Source of the DNA: Amborella trichopoda
Taxonomy: Eukaryota > Streptophyta > Magnoliopsida > Amborellales > Amborellaceae
Assembly: GCF_000471905.2 (NCBI RefSeq)
Contig: NW_006495273.1
Span: 348,185 to 412,184 of the forward strand
Length of the DNA: 64,000 nucleotides
Reading direction: 5' to 3'
A program made the position numbers and the translations under genes. How positions within the stretch are numbered: the stretch's first letter is position 1; each line of letters starts with the position of its first letter. Below, piece after piece: positions 36,301 to 47,606 of the stretch. The notes under the pieces were generated by a model, which ran no database searches, was not told where the DNA came from, and was given only the letters and a program-made list of their open reading frames with translations.

Positions 36301-39115
36301 ACATCTTTGGGAGAGCGAGGTCCACTCTTTCCTTGAACTTTCATCCATCCTTCATTCCTTTTTCCTCCCCAAGGTGAGGACAAAATCATTTGGATCCCTG
36401 CTCCCTCCAGAGACTTCTCAATCACCTCTTTCTACCACAAACTCAATGCACGGCATCCCCCACCTCCTCGTCCCAGTCTATTGTTGCAAAATCCTGGTTT
36501 TCTTTTATCCCCCCAAAAATCCAAGGCTTTAATTGGATTGCCCTATTGGAGAGAACCTTAATGGTCGACCAACTCCAAAGGAGAGGTATGACCATCCCCA
36601 ACCGCCGCGCCATGCATGGCCGATGAGGAAACCAACTCACACCTCTTCGCCCACTACAGCATCGCTCACCAGCTGTGGGAAGACCTTGTTTTCCAGTTCA
36701 ACTGGACTTGGGTGATCCCTAAGTCCGTAACCCATGTATAATGAGGAGACTATACAAGAGGATTATCGAAGAATTGATTTCTATCAACTAGAAGGAGAGG
36801 GGCTTGTTCAAGCTGGACAAATCTTCCACGATGGTGTTAGGACATGTAGGTGATGGAAGGATAGCTTAGACATCCGTTGTTATGGGATACAAATTTCAAT
36901 TGATGTTATAAATCTGTTTTCACTTAATGGGTGTTCAAACGCACTGTCACATTAAATCTTTACCCAAAAGACAATCATCATGATGTCCAAATGACAAAAT
37001 CTATAGACTGGTTGTCACTAAGGACTTCAAAAATGGCTTTCAAGCTTCGAAGGAATCATAATGAAGTATATAGATAGGAAGTGATCAGACTAAGGAAAAC
37101 GACTAAGCCAAGTTAAAAAAAAAGTTAAACGCACTAAGCATTTTACTAGATTAAACATTTAATAGCATGCTGCTTTTAAATGTTTCAATGCTTAGAGAGC
37201 AAAACAACAAACTCTATTACTTTTAATCACTTTATATAAAAGGGAATAAAATCTGAACATACCGAGTTGTGTGTGCGAAAAGTTATCTATTTCATGAAAT
37301 GCGTGTGAGCAATGCAAATTATAGTTGACCTAGCACTTAGTCGAGCCCAATCATTGTTTAAGAAAGCGGTCCACCCAGTGCCAAGGGCCCTTTGGGCGCC
37401 TAGGCACCAGTACTTGGGCGCCCACCATCCTGAGCCCTTTCTTTTGTAATAAAAGAGGCCCCCAAGGGTATTTTGGATCAGTTTGACCCACAAATTAAAC
37501 TTAAAAGAGTATAGGGGGGACTTAAAAATAAAAAATCTAAACCCTACCAACACCCCAAATCGATTGATTATACAAATTTCTTCTAAACGCCAAACACCCC
37601 TAATTATGATTGAAGAAATCCTACAAACGCCCCTAATGACAATTGAAGAAAGGAAGATGTCCTATCTCTTCTTTTGTATTTCATCATGTCTTTTATATTG
37701 CATCCTCTTGTATTGGACATTTAGACTATTGGTTTTATACTTTTATTGGAGACGTGGAGTCCAGGTGACTGATTGACTATGCGTATGCCTATGCATGTGT
37801 AACTGTCTATCATGATCACGTGTCACTATGGAGTGGATTGAAGAGTTGGAGAATAATACACCATGAAGATGTCTATGTTTTTTCACTAAATTTTCAATGA
37901 TTTGAAGTTTTGAACATGTTTCAACATAGTTTTGAACATGTTTCAACATGGAAAAAGTTAGTTGAATTACATATAAATGCAAAAAAATACAAAATAAACA
38001 CAAATATCAGCAAATATGTGCATCCGGACAGCACATATATGCATATTTCTAAAAACGTTTCACATCAGGGCAAGGTTGGGCTCTGGGCGCCAGCCGTCCA
38101 GGGGCCATCTAGTGTTTTTTGAAACATTGCGAGCAATTAACAAATCAAAAAGCACAATTCAAACCACAGGAATCAGGACTGCCAGAATATATCAATAGAT
38201 ACCAGAACCCAAAGCACAAAACGTTTAACTTGAAGTTCAGTAGAACATTTACCTCTTCCCTTGTAGTGCAGTAAGTGCACTAGAGACTTGAGCAGTTGGT
38301 GCGGGAGAAGAGGGTCTAGAGAGGTGATTCAGACTCAATGAATTACTGATTCTCGTGCTCAAAGCTGTATCTATAAGGGGTCCAGTTGCCGGTAATGATG
38401 AAGAATTGGTTGAATTGATCGAAGATGCCCCAAATTGTGGGTGGTGGTAGTATAAGGGTGCAGGCAATGCCTGACCTTGATCATGCTCATTCCTGCCATG
38501 AAATCATTAGAATTAGATAAAAAAACATAACAGAGTGTTACCAAACTAAACCCAGCATGAAAACTAATGAATATATTAAATATTACACCTGCCTAGAACC
38601 TAACCAGGGTTCATATTACTGTCTTCAAACACTGGATATGTTGAAAACTTGAAAATCCCACCAGTTCCCGACTCTTTCTCACTCTAAACCATAAAGCTAT
38701 TTTAAAGGGCAACATCACTCAGAAAACCCCGCTCTTCTCACTTTCACAAACCAAATCCCAAATGATTAAACTTTACTAATTTAAAGAATTCCTATATCCA
38801 AAAATCAAAGCAAAACCCAATGAAACTGTATCAGTCTCAATTTTTTATCATAGAAAGAACCAGAGTAAGGAGATCATCAATTACTATCGAAGTTTCAAAA
38901 ACATTTATGTGTTGTTGTTAAAGTCATTCGCTTTACATTAACAATTCACAAACCTTAAAGTCATTCGCTTGACATTAACAATTCACAAACCACACAGGAT
39001 CACAGCCTCTGACCATTATATAGAACCCTTAAGCAACTCAATCCAATCAAAGCTCATACGAAAAATTCATCAAGATAATGGGGTAAAAAATAACTCACAT
39101 GATGGGTCTGTGCAT
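30348..39115 (-). CDS. VPS37: VPS37-like ESCRT-I subunit
   Basis: Seven coding exons on the minus strand join in frame: 39115-39099, 38492-38253, 32446-32359, 32269-32230, 32130-32084, 31676-31559 and 30508-30348, giving about 236 aa. The start reads MHRPIMNEHDQGQ. Residues 6-85 are a Ser/Pro/His-rich, low-complexity leader (about 20 aa longer overall than Arabidopsis VPS37 proteins, which are near 217 aa). The Mod(r) domain follows: LDEIHQLLTDKKAYVAFLHS, then LREELIKGHVNLA, SSNLEKHSQFAELRNQ, CTIIRSELAGAKERFDELEQ and finally VSKDIDLGEFIQLYKKERML. VPS37 pairs with VPS23 and VPS28 in ESCRT-I, which sorts ubiquitinated membrane proteins into endosomal vesicles. The coiled-coil register and the conserved KDID motif support the call. 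Exon 3 uses the donor CTG|GTCTGT, an unusual match. Intron 2 is 5.8 kb and holds three transposon remnants. Confidence 0.92.
31316..31486. repeat. 86 bp tandem duplication in VPS37 intron 6
   Basis: The stretch beginning AAATTGGTTTTCTTTCATGA occurs at about 31321 and again at about 31407, carried through ..AGTGACTTAACTGCAATTATC to CCAACTAATCACCAT with one visible change (CTCGCC versus CTCACC). It is recent, and close to neither splice site. Confidence 0.93.
33955..34385. mobile_element. hAT-type non-autonomous element in VPS37 intron 2
   Basis: The flanking 8-mers ATTCAAAC at 33947-33954 and 34386-34393 are identical. The element begins CATAGTTGTCGGG and ends CCAGCAACTATG, an inverted repeat of 8 bp plus partial extension. 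It is 431 bp and GC-richer than its surroundings, with GGGTTCC/GGAACC-like words repeated at both ends. Its 60- to 78-codon open frames have no recognisable homology. The perfect duplication suggests that it is one of the younger insertions in this intron. Confidence 0.85.
34394..36129. other. VPS37 intron 2 filler, nothing recognised
   Basis: No conserved frame and no paired repeat ends were found in this part of the intron. AT-rich with ordinary composition. Confidence 0.5.
36130..36770 (+). pseudogene. L1-type LINE fragment, zf-RVT region
   Basis: Frameshifted pieces on the plus strand give the usual region after a plant LINE reverse transcriptase: PIKDCFPNLFRIAKDPNATV, SWNPSFRIHLWESEVHSFLE, then after frame changes FNWIALLERTLMVDQLQRRG and NSHLFAHYSIAHQLWEDLVF-like text with WTWVIPKSVTH. 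The reverse transcriptase itself and a 3' tail are missing. It lies in VPS37 intron 2, antisense to the gene. Confidence 0.8.
37352..38129. mobile_element. non-autonomous hAT-like element in VPS37 intron 2
   Basis: The left end CATTGTTTAAGAAAGCGGTCC and the right end, on the other strand CAATGTTTCAAAAAACACT, are imperfect inverted repeats. They are followed inward by GC-rich words (GGGCGCCTAGGCACC; GGGCGCCAGCCGTCC) like those inside the 3.6 kb hAT at 23043. The flanks AGCCCAAT and CGAGCAAT agree at only 5 of 8 bases, so the target duplication is doubtful. No transposase is present. Confidence 0.6.
38914..38996. repeat. tandem duplication of about 41 bp in VPS37 intron 1
   Basis: TTAAAGTCATTCGCTTTACA and on to AACAATTCACAAACC is followed at once by a second copy differing at one base (CTTTACA versus CTTGACA). 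Confidence 0.9.
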
Positions 39116-39660
39116 ATTCTTCGTCTGATAACTCTCAAGAGATTCAATCCTTAGAGCTATTCAGGATTCAATCAACTGATACATAGAGTCTGAGTAACCC
39201 GAATTCAGAACAACAGTTAGAAAACAAATCAAAATCTTCCATATTAAAAATTGCAAAAAGCTAAAAGTGAAGTGAGAGAAAGAGATCCATCATGTTCCAT
39301 TACATCGATTCTCGAACCAAAATACCCAAAAAGCAAAAGCAACAGAGAACAGCCATGTGAAACACTAACCTCCACTTGAATTTCCAGAGACCTCTCTCTC
39401 TAACAATACTGAATAAGCTGATTCTCAAATAATCATCTCTCTTCCCTCTCTCTGAACAGCCTGATTCTCAAATGACCCTCTCTTTCTCTCTCTAAACCTG
39501 ATGCTCGATTTCCTCCCTCCTCGATATTCAATGCAGGTGTCTTTCTAACCCTAATTTTGTTATATTCTTCTCTCTCTCATGGGGTACTGAATGAAATGCG
39601 ATTTGAATTGGGCCTGCGTTGATGTGTTCATCTTATTTACAAACATTACCCCCAAACTAT
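39116..39660 (-). promoter_or_regulatory. VPS37 5' UTR/promoter side
   Basis: On the minus strand the DNA before the start codon is rich in AG/CT tracts (39385-39500, 39570-39590), common in plant 5' leaders. An upstream non-coding exon is likely but I cannot fix its borders. There is no obvious TATA box. Confidence 0.35.
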
Positions 39661-40069
39661 TTTGCCGAATGAACAAAGTTCCTATTTATGGGAAACATGG
39701 TCTCCGTCTTTGCCCTACCGAATCAAAAGTACACCTGAAAATGAAATAAAGCCTCACCTCGAATCTGTCTTACAACTACTTTCGGCATAGGAAATATATA
39801 TGAGGCTCTAAAATCAATTTTTAATACCGATTATCAAATTTAAAATTAAAAAATAACGCGAAAAATAATCTAGATTTTACATATAGATAAATATATATTT
39901 TTTAAGGCAAAATAAACTGTCCAAATGAATTGATGCAATGTACATTTTTAAAAATTTTAATTTATCTTTTTTTTTTTTACCACTATAATTTCTAAGAAGG
40001 GACCATTTATGCCCTCATTTGGGTAAACCTATCTTTTTAATTTTTCTAATTTTCAAAAAAGATGGTCTC

Positions 40070-40295
40070 TAAAGAGACCATGTATTTTTTATACATGAAA
40101 GCCATAATCATTCTTGTCCCTTCATTTTTAAAATGGGTGGTTATAAGAGTGTTAGTGAATAAACATAAAGTTTTTAAAAAAAAAAATATCAAACTTCGTG
40201 ACTGACCCCAAGCTATCTAATTTGACATCTAATGAGTAGGAATGATTGTTACCTCTATGTACAAAAGATAAATGGTATCTTTATAGACAATCCAT
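40070..40295. mobile_element. MITE family M2, diverged copy
   Basis: The left part AGAGACCATGTATTTTTTATAC and the right part TGTACAAAAGATAAATGGTATC resemble the paired M2 termini, and the spacing (about 225 bp) fits the family. No target duplication is readable. Confidence 0.4.
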
Positions 40296-40404
40296 TTTCA
40301 AAATCCCTTAGAAATCTTTTTTGGGGTGAATTTTTTGAAGTCTTGCACATTAGAGCAATTATAGGTCAAATCTTTTTCCATTCTTGATTTTGATATATCA
40401 ACTC

Positions 40405-41260
40405 GGAAGCGGCCGGTTAGATTGGAACCTGACATTGACCGGTTCCCGTTTTGGCCAGTTTTGATGATCAAGCCAAGTATTATACAACAAATTCAAAAAA
40501 TATATTTAAAATACTAAAAATTAAGGGGTGCAGTTTGTATAAAGCCAAGGTTCTAAATAATCAAAGTAAAACGCACCTTCAAATAGTAGTGAAATGTGGC
40601 TTCAATACTTAAATCTTTGTGATAGCCTTGAAATGTATTTTCATCTCTAATTATAGAATTTAAAGCTTTATAAATTGTGTAGATTGAGCAGATCTATGAA
40701 AACTTAGAAATCTTAAAAATTGACAGTCTAAAAATGCATTACAATATCTGAAACTTGAAATCCATGTCCATGTATCTTGAGGTAGAGATGATCAATTTGA
40801 GGATTTTAGGGAATCAAAACCACCTCTTTTAGTGAAAATTTTGAGGTGTGCGCTAATTTGATTATTTAGAACCTTGCACTTATATAAACTTCTTCCAAAA
40901 ATAAGGGATTATTTGCAATGTGCTTTTTAATATTATTTATCATTTTGGTAAAGATTGGAAAGTGTTTGATCATGCATGCTTATTTTTACATTTTCCTATC
41001 TATTTTGAAATTTTCCAAAATACCCCTGGGCACAAATCGATTTTTTTTTTAAATCCATTTTTTCACTATTTTTCAACTTAATTTGGATGGACTTTGTTTA
41101 CTCATACTTTAAATATAGTTTTAATATATATTTTTTTGAACATTTTTTTGACCAGTCGGGACTTTCCTGGGTAGGCCGGTTGAACGGGCCAGGTTATTGG
41201 TTACTCACAACCTGCCCTTGGCTAGTTTCCGAGCCCTGCTTGATTTTTCGAACACTGATT
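40405..41260. repeat. dispersed repeat R1, copy 2, split by a MITE
   Basis: It matches 1865-2410 on both sides of the M1 insertion at 40526-40896. Left: GGCCGGTTAGATTGGAAC.. TTTTGATGATCAAGCCAAGT. Right: TTTTTAATATTATTTATCAT, TTGGTAAAGATTGGAAAG and the GC-richer tail. It ends near TTTTTCGAACACTG. Non-coding; the short frames near 41087-41400 are within or just after it. Confidence 0.6.
40526..40896. mobile_element. MULE-type MITE, family M1, copy 2
   Basis: It begins GGGTGCAGTTTGTATAAAGCC and ends TATATAAACTTCTTCC. Flanking 9-mers AAAATTAAG and AAAAATAAG match at 8 of 9. The interior holds the conserved family core, including GGTAGAGATGATCAATTTGA. It is inserted in repeat R1, whose other copy lacks it. 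Confidence 0.85.
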
Positions 41261-41509
41261 TGGACAATCATAAACTCTTCAAAGATGAGCACGTAGGCTA
41301 TGCTCCCACTAGAGCACAATGTAGATCTGCTCCCTCGGTTAATAGATCTACTGGGAAGGATTTATCAACTTTAACTTATGAGAATGACTTAAGAATCACT
41401 AGATAATTTTAAAAGGGAAAAAAATTGAATTTTGAATTTGTTGATAAATCCCATCCTCTAAAAATTGGATGGTTATTGTTTAATCTTGAGATATTATTTT
41501 TTTAAGTTG

Positions 41510-41731
41510 TAAACTATGCGACCATTTACTTTTGATACAAGAAAATCACATTCATTTTTAACCATTGGATGTGACATCCAATAAATTGAGGTGTGTCACA
41601 ACATTCGAGAAATTTTATTTTGGATATTGTGCCCAATCAATGCTACATCTTCAACCACCCAATTTTATATATAATATTAACAATAATTGTGACATCTTTG
41701 TATCAAAAGTAAATGGTTTCATTATATACAT
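41510..41731. mobile_element. MITE family M2, copy
   Basis: The left end GACCATTTACTTTTGATACA and the right end TGTATCAAAAGTAAATGGTT are inverted repeats. The interior shares AACCATTGGATGTGACATCC and TGCCCAATCAATG with the other M2 copies at 45442 and 55172. It is about 222 bp, with no coding capacity. Confidence 0.75.
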
Positions 41732-41839
41732 TTTTTTTTTTCTTAAAGGCCATAGAGAGCAATTTGCAAACCTTTTTAATAGGTAAGGTTTATATTACAA
41801 AAGTAAGGTGCATATCTCAATTTTACTTGGAGATGTATT

Positions 41840-42135
41840 TCCAATGTAAAAAAAATCTTATAATGGCTTAAAAATTCACATTCCTAGTTATGAACAAAAT
41901 AAAAAACTGTACAAACATTACATGTATAAACATTTGAAATCTTGAAAATAGGCAGTCTTGATAACTTGTTATAAGATACATTATTTTTTAAAACTTTAAA
42001 TTCTTTTTTCCTTTAGATTCATAGATCTCAAAGTCGAGATAATCAATTGGTCTAATGTCTAAACACTCTCTTCTAGCGATTTTTTTAGATGCCCGTTACT
42101 TTAATAATATAAGGTAGATGCCTTATATAACTATT
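41840..42135. repeat. diverged M1-core repeat with alternative terminus
   Basis: It contains AAATCTTGAAAATAGGCAGTC, TTGTTATAAGATACATT and AGTCGAGATAATCAATTGG in family order. It ends in AATATAAGGTAGATGCCTTATATAAC, a terminus with an internal palindrome. Confidence 0.5.
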
Positions 42136-42463
42136 TCATTGATATTAGTCATTGAGGAGATTACCTCCCCAAAACTTGAGATCCTAAAATAACTTCTAAG
42201 TTGGGTTTTGCCTGAAAGAGTAAATGGACATCATAGTCCCACATAAGTATGAAATCTTTGGGGTTGAAAGAAATATTTTATGCTATAATTTTTTTGAACG
42301 TGGAAAAATATTTAGGCACATCATCTAATTGTCAAATTTTGTCGAATGGTATTTTGTTTTCTAACTTGCAATTGACCCAAACACAATTCGGAAATTGCCA
42401 TTTCCTATCAAGGGTGCTTGATTTTTTTAATCTAAATTGTAGTTTCTTAATATCAATGCTTTA

Positions 42464-42645
42464 GGTGGTGGTAGTAGTGGTGGCGTGATGGTGATGGTAA
42501 TAATAGTGTTGGTGGTAGTGGTGCAATGATGGTGGCAATGGCATCAGCTGAGCAATAGTGATGGTGGTGGTGACAATGGTTCTAGTGGTAGTGATGGGAA
42601 CATGGTGGTGATGGTGATGGAGTGGTGGCAGGGGCGGCGGCGGTA
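42464..42645. repeat. imperfect GGT/GAT trinucleotide repeat
   Basis: About 180 bp of GGTGGTAGT, GATGGTGAT and close variants. The minus-strand open frame rich in His, Thr and Pro across it is a by-product of the repeat. Confidence 0.85.
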
Positions 42646-43299
42646 ATAATGGCACTAAGTAGGGCAAAAGATAAGAAAAACTCATATAAGAAGTTTGCAC
42701 ATAGGTTGCAGTTTCTGAGCCCAAATAAATTTTATTTTTGGACCCAACCAACCAAAAATCAAACACACACCCTTAATATTATAATGTGTGAAATTGATTG
42801 CAATTTGATTAGGAAATCAAAGGGTGCCTACAAAGTTCACATCCCGGAGAACCTAAGCGACCCAATCAAAAAATGTGTACTTGTCAAGGTATGTATATAT
42901 AACTTTTCAATGTACCTTTTCTTTAGAAGATGATCAATAAAATTTCAAAACACGATTGAGATTTTTTTTTTGGGTTTTCTAAAAAATCTTTAAGATTCAG
43001 AGATTTATTTTTACAAATATCCTTCAGATGCATTTTAACTATAAGTACTTACTCACCAAATAGTTGCCGATAAGGCTCAGATGATGATGACGGCTTATCC
43101 ATCAAATTTATTTATTAGGTAATTCAATGGGGAAGATAACCCCCATGAGCTTTTCATATAAATTAGGGAATTAGCTTTTTTGAGGGTGTTAATGGGTGGT
43201 GTCAACAGGTTAAAAACCACAATGTGATAATCAGGTATGGGAGCTACCACTATGATCTAGCCCCTTTTCTATATACTAAGTACGTTTACTTTGTGTTAT

Positions 43300-43530
43300 A
43301 GACATAGAGCAAGGTTTGTGGGTCTAAAAGAAAGAAATATACATAGAGAGAGAGAGACCGATTTGTGGATTAGGAGAGAGTGGAGAGTGAGGCTTATGGG
43401 TTAGAGAGAGAGAACTAGGTTAGTAGGTTAAAGAAAGAGATAGAGTTACGCTTGTGGTTTAGGGGGGAGAGTCTGTGTTGGAAGAGAGAGAGAGCTTTAT
43501 AGTTTGGGAGAGAGAGCTAAGTTAGATTGG
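43300..43530. repeat. purine-rich minisatellite
   Basis: A unit of about 30-40 bp built on GCTTGTGGGTTAGAGAGAGAG-like words recurs about six times with changes (43310, 43365, 43390, 43420, 43448, 43490). Confidence 0.65.
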
Positions 43531-43619
43531 AGAGAACGAAAGTAACATAAAACGTAAAAGAAAGAGGAGCAAAACATAGCACCATATTATAAATTATTTA
43601 TTTTTTATAAAATGATGTG

Positions 43620-44680
43620 ACAGTTAGTCTGCATCATGGGTTACATACATCTTTGTCTTAGTTGTAGACGACTTAACTAAGAACCTACAAGATGAGGTAC
43701 GGTGGTACATCTTATTTGCATACGGTATAGTTTTAATCAATAAGACCCGAAACGGTGTTAATACAAAGTTGGAACTTTGGATGGATGCTCTAGATTTTAC
43801 ATGTTTTAAAATTAGCCGAACTAATGTAGAGTATATGGAATGCATATTTAGTAAAAATTAGAGTCGAGACAAGGAAGTAGTTAAGATTGACGACCAATAA
43901 ATACCAAAAAGAGCGCAGTTTCGATATATTGGGTCTATAATCAAAGAAAATTGAAAGATTGCAAAAATGCTGCACATAGAATTAGAGCGGGGTGAAGTCT
44001 AGATGTGCAACTGGAATTTTATGTGATCGCCGCATACCAATGAAACTATATAGCAAGTTTTATAGGACAACTGTGAAACCAACTTTGCCCTATAAGGTGG
44101 AATATTGGGTTGCGTTTGATATATGGAGGTCACAATCATCATTGACTATTAGATTTAAAATTTGGCGATTGAGGATGTATTATTGTTTATGCACATACTC
44201 CAAAACAAAAATTCTCAAATGTTGTGTCATACTTTCATCTATTAGATTTTACATCCAATGGCTAAAATTGATTGTGACATCCTTGTACCAAAAACAAATG
44301 GTCTCATAGTATGTAATCCCTAAACAATGTACCCATAGAATGAGTGTAGCAGAAATTAGGATGTTAAGATGAATAAGTGGCAAGACAATAAGAGATATTA
44401 TTTGAAATGAATATATCCGGAAAATTTTAGGTTTTGCACCAAGAGCCGATAAAATGAGGAAAGTAGACTTAGGTGGGGTTGTCATGTGTGTCGCAGATCT
44501 AGTACAACACTTTTAGTAAGTGCGAGTCAGTTCAAGTGGAAGGCTAAAAAAAGGTAAGGGATAGACCAAAACCGACATGGTTGAAAGTAGTGAGAAGATA
44601 TATATGGAGTTATGGCCTCAATCAAGATAGTAGCTGACTCCAATTAGTTGAGAAAAAGCTTTGACAATGATGATGATAAA
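43620..44680 (+). pseudogene. RTE-clade LINE remnant, 3' half
   Basis: Frameshifted plus-strand pieces match the end of plant RTE-type reverse transcriptases: LFAYGIVLINKTRNGVNTKL, FKISRTNVEYMECIFSKN, FRYIGSIIKEN, then RCATGILCDRRIPMKLYSKF and YRTTVKPTLPYK. After a MITE insertion the text resumes with RMSVAEIRMLRWISGKTIRD-like sequence. The 3' end AAAAGCTTTGACAATGATGA with its GAT repeat is typical for RTE tails. It is 5' truncated and has many stops. Confidence 0.8.
44116..44322. mobile_element. MITE family M2 copy inside the RTE remnant
   Basis: It interrupts the RTE frame between the YWV-encoding word GAATATTGGGTTGCG and the resumed AACAATGTACCCATAGAATG. The right end TGTACCAAAAACAAATGGTCTC and the interior CATCCAATGGCTAAAATTGA match the M2 family; the left end is diverged. 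Confidence 0.65.
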
Positions 44681-45441
44681 AATGAATATTTTCAAATATA
44701 ATACCTATTATTTTCCATAGCTCGTATGAAAAATACTTTCCATTTTAGTTATTAAGTTATTGTGAAAAAATTATCAAAATACATCCAACTTACAAACTAT
44801 TTAACATTTTTGCCACTTTCAACTAATCTAACCCATGTTTGTGCTCAAATAGATAGACTTTTTGAAATTAAATCAAAATAAATGGGCAAATTAAATAGAT
44901 AATCTATTAAATGCATTTTGATAATTTCCCTTTTTAAAAAAAATGAGTGAATATCACCGACATGAGTTCAGTAACCAACCTTTGTGCAAGGTAAAAGGCT
45001 GATTTTTAGCTGCACATATATTTTTTACAACCCTCTCAAATATCTTTGTAGCTTATATCATTGGCACGACTATTTTTTTAAACCTTGGTATCAGACTACT
45101 AGATGTGCTTTAGAAATCATTGATTTGGAAAATTTAACATCTTGTCCACATTATTTTGGTATGATTTCATATAGTCCATTATTCATTCGATCAATCAAAT
45201 GATGTATCAAAATTAATTTTAGAATTCATCGAATCATCCCTAGGTTAAAATGTTAAATAACTAAATTTTTAGATATATTTGATAAATTTTCTTGAATTAA
45301 ATATATCATATGTCGAGCTAAACTTTAGTTCTTTGGGTAGCCTTTCTCGCTTAACGGTAGTGGGATAGCAACTTTAAAAGGTTAAACATTTTCATATATG
45401 CATTATTCACATTTTTTTTATTTGGGACCTTTATAATGTAT

Positions 45442-45668
45442 GAGATTGTCTATATCATTTACCTTTAATACAAGGTAGTCATAATTCTCTACAACCATTT
45501 GATGTGAAATTTGATAGCTTGGATGTGTCACAAAGTTTGAAAATTTTTCTTTGAAGTTTGAGCTTGGTCAATGAAATAATTGTAGCCATCCAATTTCACA
45601 TCCAAATAGTCGAGATTAATATGACCGCCTTGTATCAAAGGTAAATGGTATCATTCTATACATTCCCT
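45442..45668. mobile_element. MITE family M2, best-preserved copy
   Basis: The flanking 8-mers TAATGTAT at 45434-45441 and 45669-45676 are identical. The ends pair as CATTTACCTTTAATACAAGG and CCTTGTATCAAAGGTAAATG. The interior contains TTTGATGTGAAATTTGATAG and TTGAGCTTGGTCAATG, shared with the copy at 55172. It is 227 bp, non-coding. The class (hAT or MULE) cannot be settled from the duplication length. Confidence 0.8.
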
Positions 45669-46229
45669 TAATGTATTTGTGGCTTTATGCATACCTTTTC
45701 ATGAATTCACAAGTTTGGGAATTCAATACACCAAAGCAAGAATATATATTATTTTGTAAAATTCAAAAGGTGGCTTGCTAAGGGTTTGGCTAAAATTATC
45801 GCTAAGGTTCTGGCTAAAAGACTTAAAATGATATTACCGGAGGTTATAACTAGGGCCCAGTATGCTTTCATCAAAGATATGATGATTAAGTGTTTTGGTT
45901 GCATAGGAGTGCATTCATTCGAGAGCTCTAAGTGGTTGTGCAAGGGTCGTAATCAAATTGGATATAGAAAAAGTTTATGATAAGATTGAATGGAATATTC
46001 TTCTATAAATTATGAAGAATATGAGCTTTGGGGAAAAATTGAGAAGTTGGATGTATGGATGCTTATCCGCTGCACATGTTTATATTTTCAAATGTTGCCC
46101 TACCGGTTTCTTTTGAGCCTCGCGTGGGCTTCGTCAAGGTAATCCATTGTCCCATTTACTGTACACCATGAATGCTTTAATCATTTTGTTCTAAATATTG
46201 AAGCAAAATGGCATTTTAGAGGATTTCTT

Positions 46230-46574
46230 ATGCCTAATAATGGTCTGTGTATATCGCACTTACAATACGCTGATGATACACTCATTTTTTGTGAAGCTAA
46301 TTGTGATCAAATAAAAAATATTGCTACGTTCTTGCCATGCTGTGAAGTAACTTTGGGGCTTAAGGCTAATTTTGAAAAATCTGTAATAATTGGTATTATC
46401 TGTGATGACTCTATGGTCGGTGACATTACAAGGGTGCTAGGATGTAAGGTGGAAGTTTTCCCTATTTTGTATTTGGGGATGCCCATTTCAAATGGCCGCT
46501 TACCTATGATTGCTTGGGACAAAGTAATTCAGAGGGTTATTGTTGGAGATCCATTAACTCGTGTAAACCATTGA
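46230..46574 (+). pseudogene. LINE reverse transcriptase fragment with YADD motif
   Basis: A 114-codon open part of the broken reverse transcriptase of the LINE at 45778. It reads LQYADDTLIFCEANCDQI (catalytic Asp pair), then a thumb-region stretch LGLKANFEKSVIIG and LYLGMPISNGRLPMIAWDKV, as in plant L1 elements. Upstream and downstream parts are in other frames. Confidence 0.85.
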
Positions 46575-47460
46575 TCCATAGGGATATTAGGTGGAATCTT
46601 AGGGATGACTGTAATATCTCCCTTTGGCACCATAAACGGTTACGTGATTCCCCTTTAAATATGTATTCCCTTTGATTTTTCAGTGCATGGATAATCCCAA
46701 TGCCATTATCTCTGATATTTTTGAAATCAGAGACAATCAGGTTGTTTGGAATTTAATCCTCCCCTATAATAGAATTTCGAACCAGATTTTTCAAGAATAT
46801 GTTCGTTTTTTAGCACTTCTGCAAGAGGTGTATATTCCGCTAAATGCAGATGATGAAATTGTTTGAGAGCTTGATTCAGATGGACTATTTTTTATGAAGT
46901 CAATGTATAATCTGCTTTTCCATGATCACTTGAGGTGGTCTATGCCAAAAATTACACCTGTATGGAAGCGGCCCTTGCTGCTTAAGATTCAAGCATTCTT
47001 GTAGCTGGCAGTGCAAGATAAGGTTATCACTGTTGATAACCTTATCAAAGGAGGAAAGATCTTGTCAAATATTTGCTTATTATTCAAAAAGATGTTGAAT
47101 CAAGTGCTCATCTATTTTTACATTATTATTTTACATTTAAAATTTGGTATTGGTTCTTTGACCAGCTCGAATGTGCTATGGTTATACCTGCAGCAGTTAA
47201 AGGGATTATTCGAATTTAGGAGTCTATTGGCTTCCAAAAACTGGTGTGGTAATTTAGCAAAATGTGAGAGAGCAGATTCTTTGGGAAGTTTAGAACGAGA
47301 GAAATAAAGTAGTGTTTGAAGTATAGTTAGCAAATCGCCTGTTATTCGGCGATTTTTTCAAAAAAAAAGTGTTTTTATGTAAAACATTTTAAACGGCGAC
47401 TTTTTAAAAAAGTAGGGAAAAAATCGCCAAAAATCATATCTTTTTTTACCCTTACCAATT

Positions 47461-47474
47461 ATATATATAAATAA

Positions 47475-47514
<40 letters not shown>

Positions 47515-47520
47515 TATATA
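47461..47520. repeat. (AT)n microsatellite
   Basis: An alternating AT/ATAA run inside the nested hAT-like element. Confidence 0.9.
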
Positions 47521-47586
47521 CTTCTATTTATGTATTACACGCCTATGTACTACTGTACTATTAGTTTTAAATAAAAAAATAATTTA

Positions 47587-47606
47587 NNNNNNNNNNNNNN
47601 NNNNNN
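47587..47606. other. 20 bp assembly gap
   Basis: Twenty Ns in AT-rich sequence inside the nested element; the true length here is unknown. Confidence 0.95.

Noticed and set aside
42461..42766. 101-codon minus-strand frame rich in His, Thr and Pro
   Set aside because: It is produced by the GGT/GAT trinucleotide repeat; composition alone explains its length.
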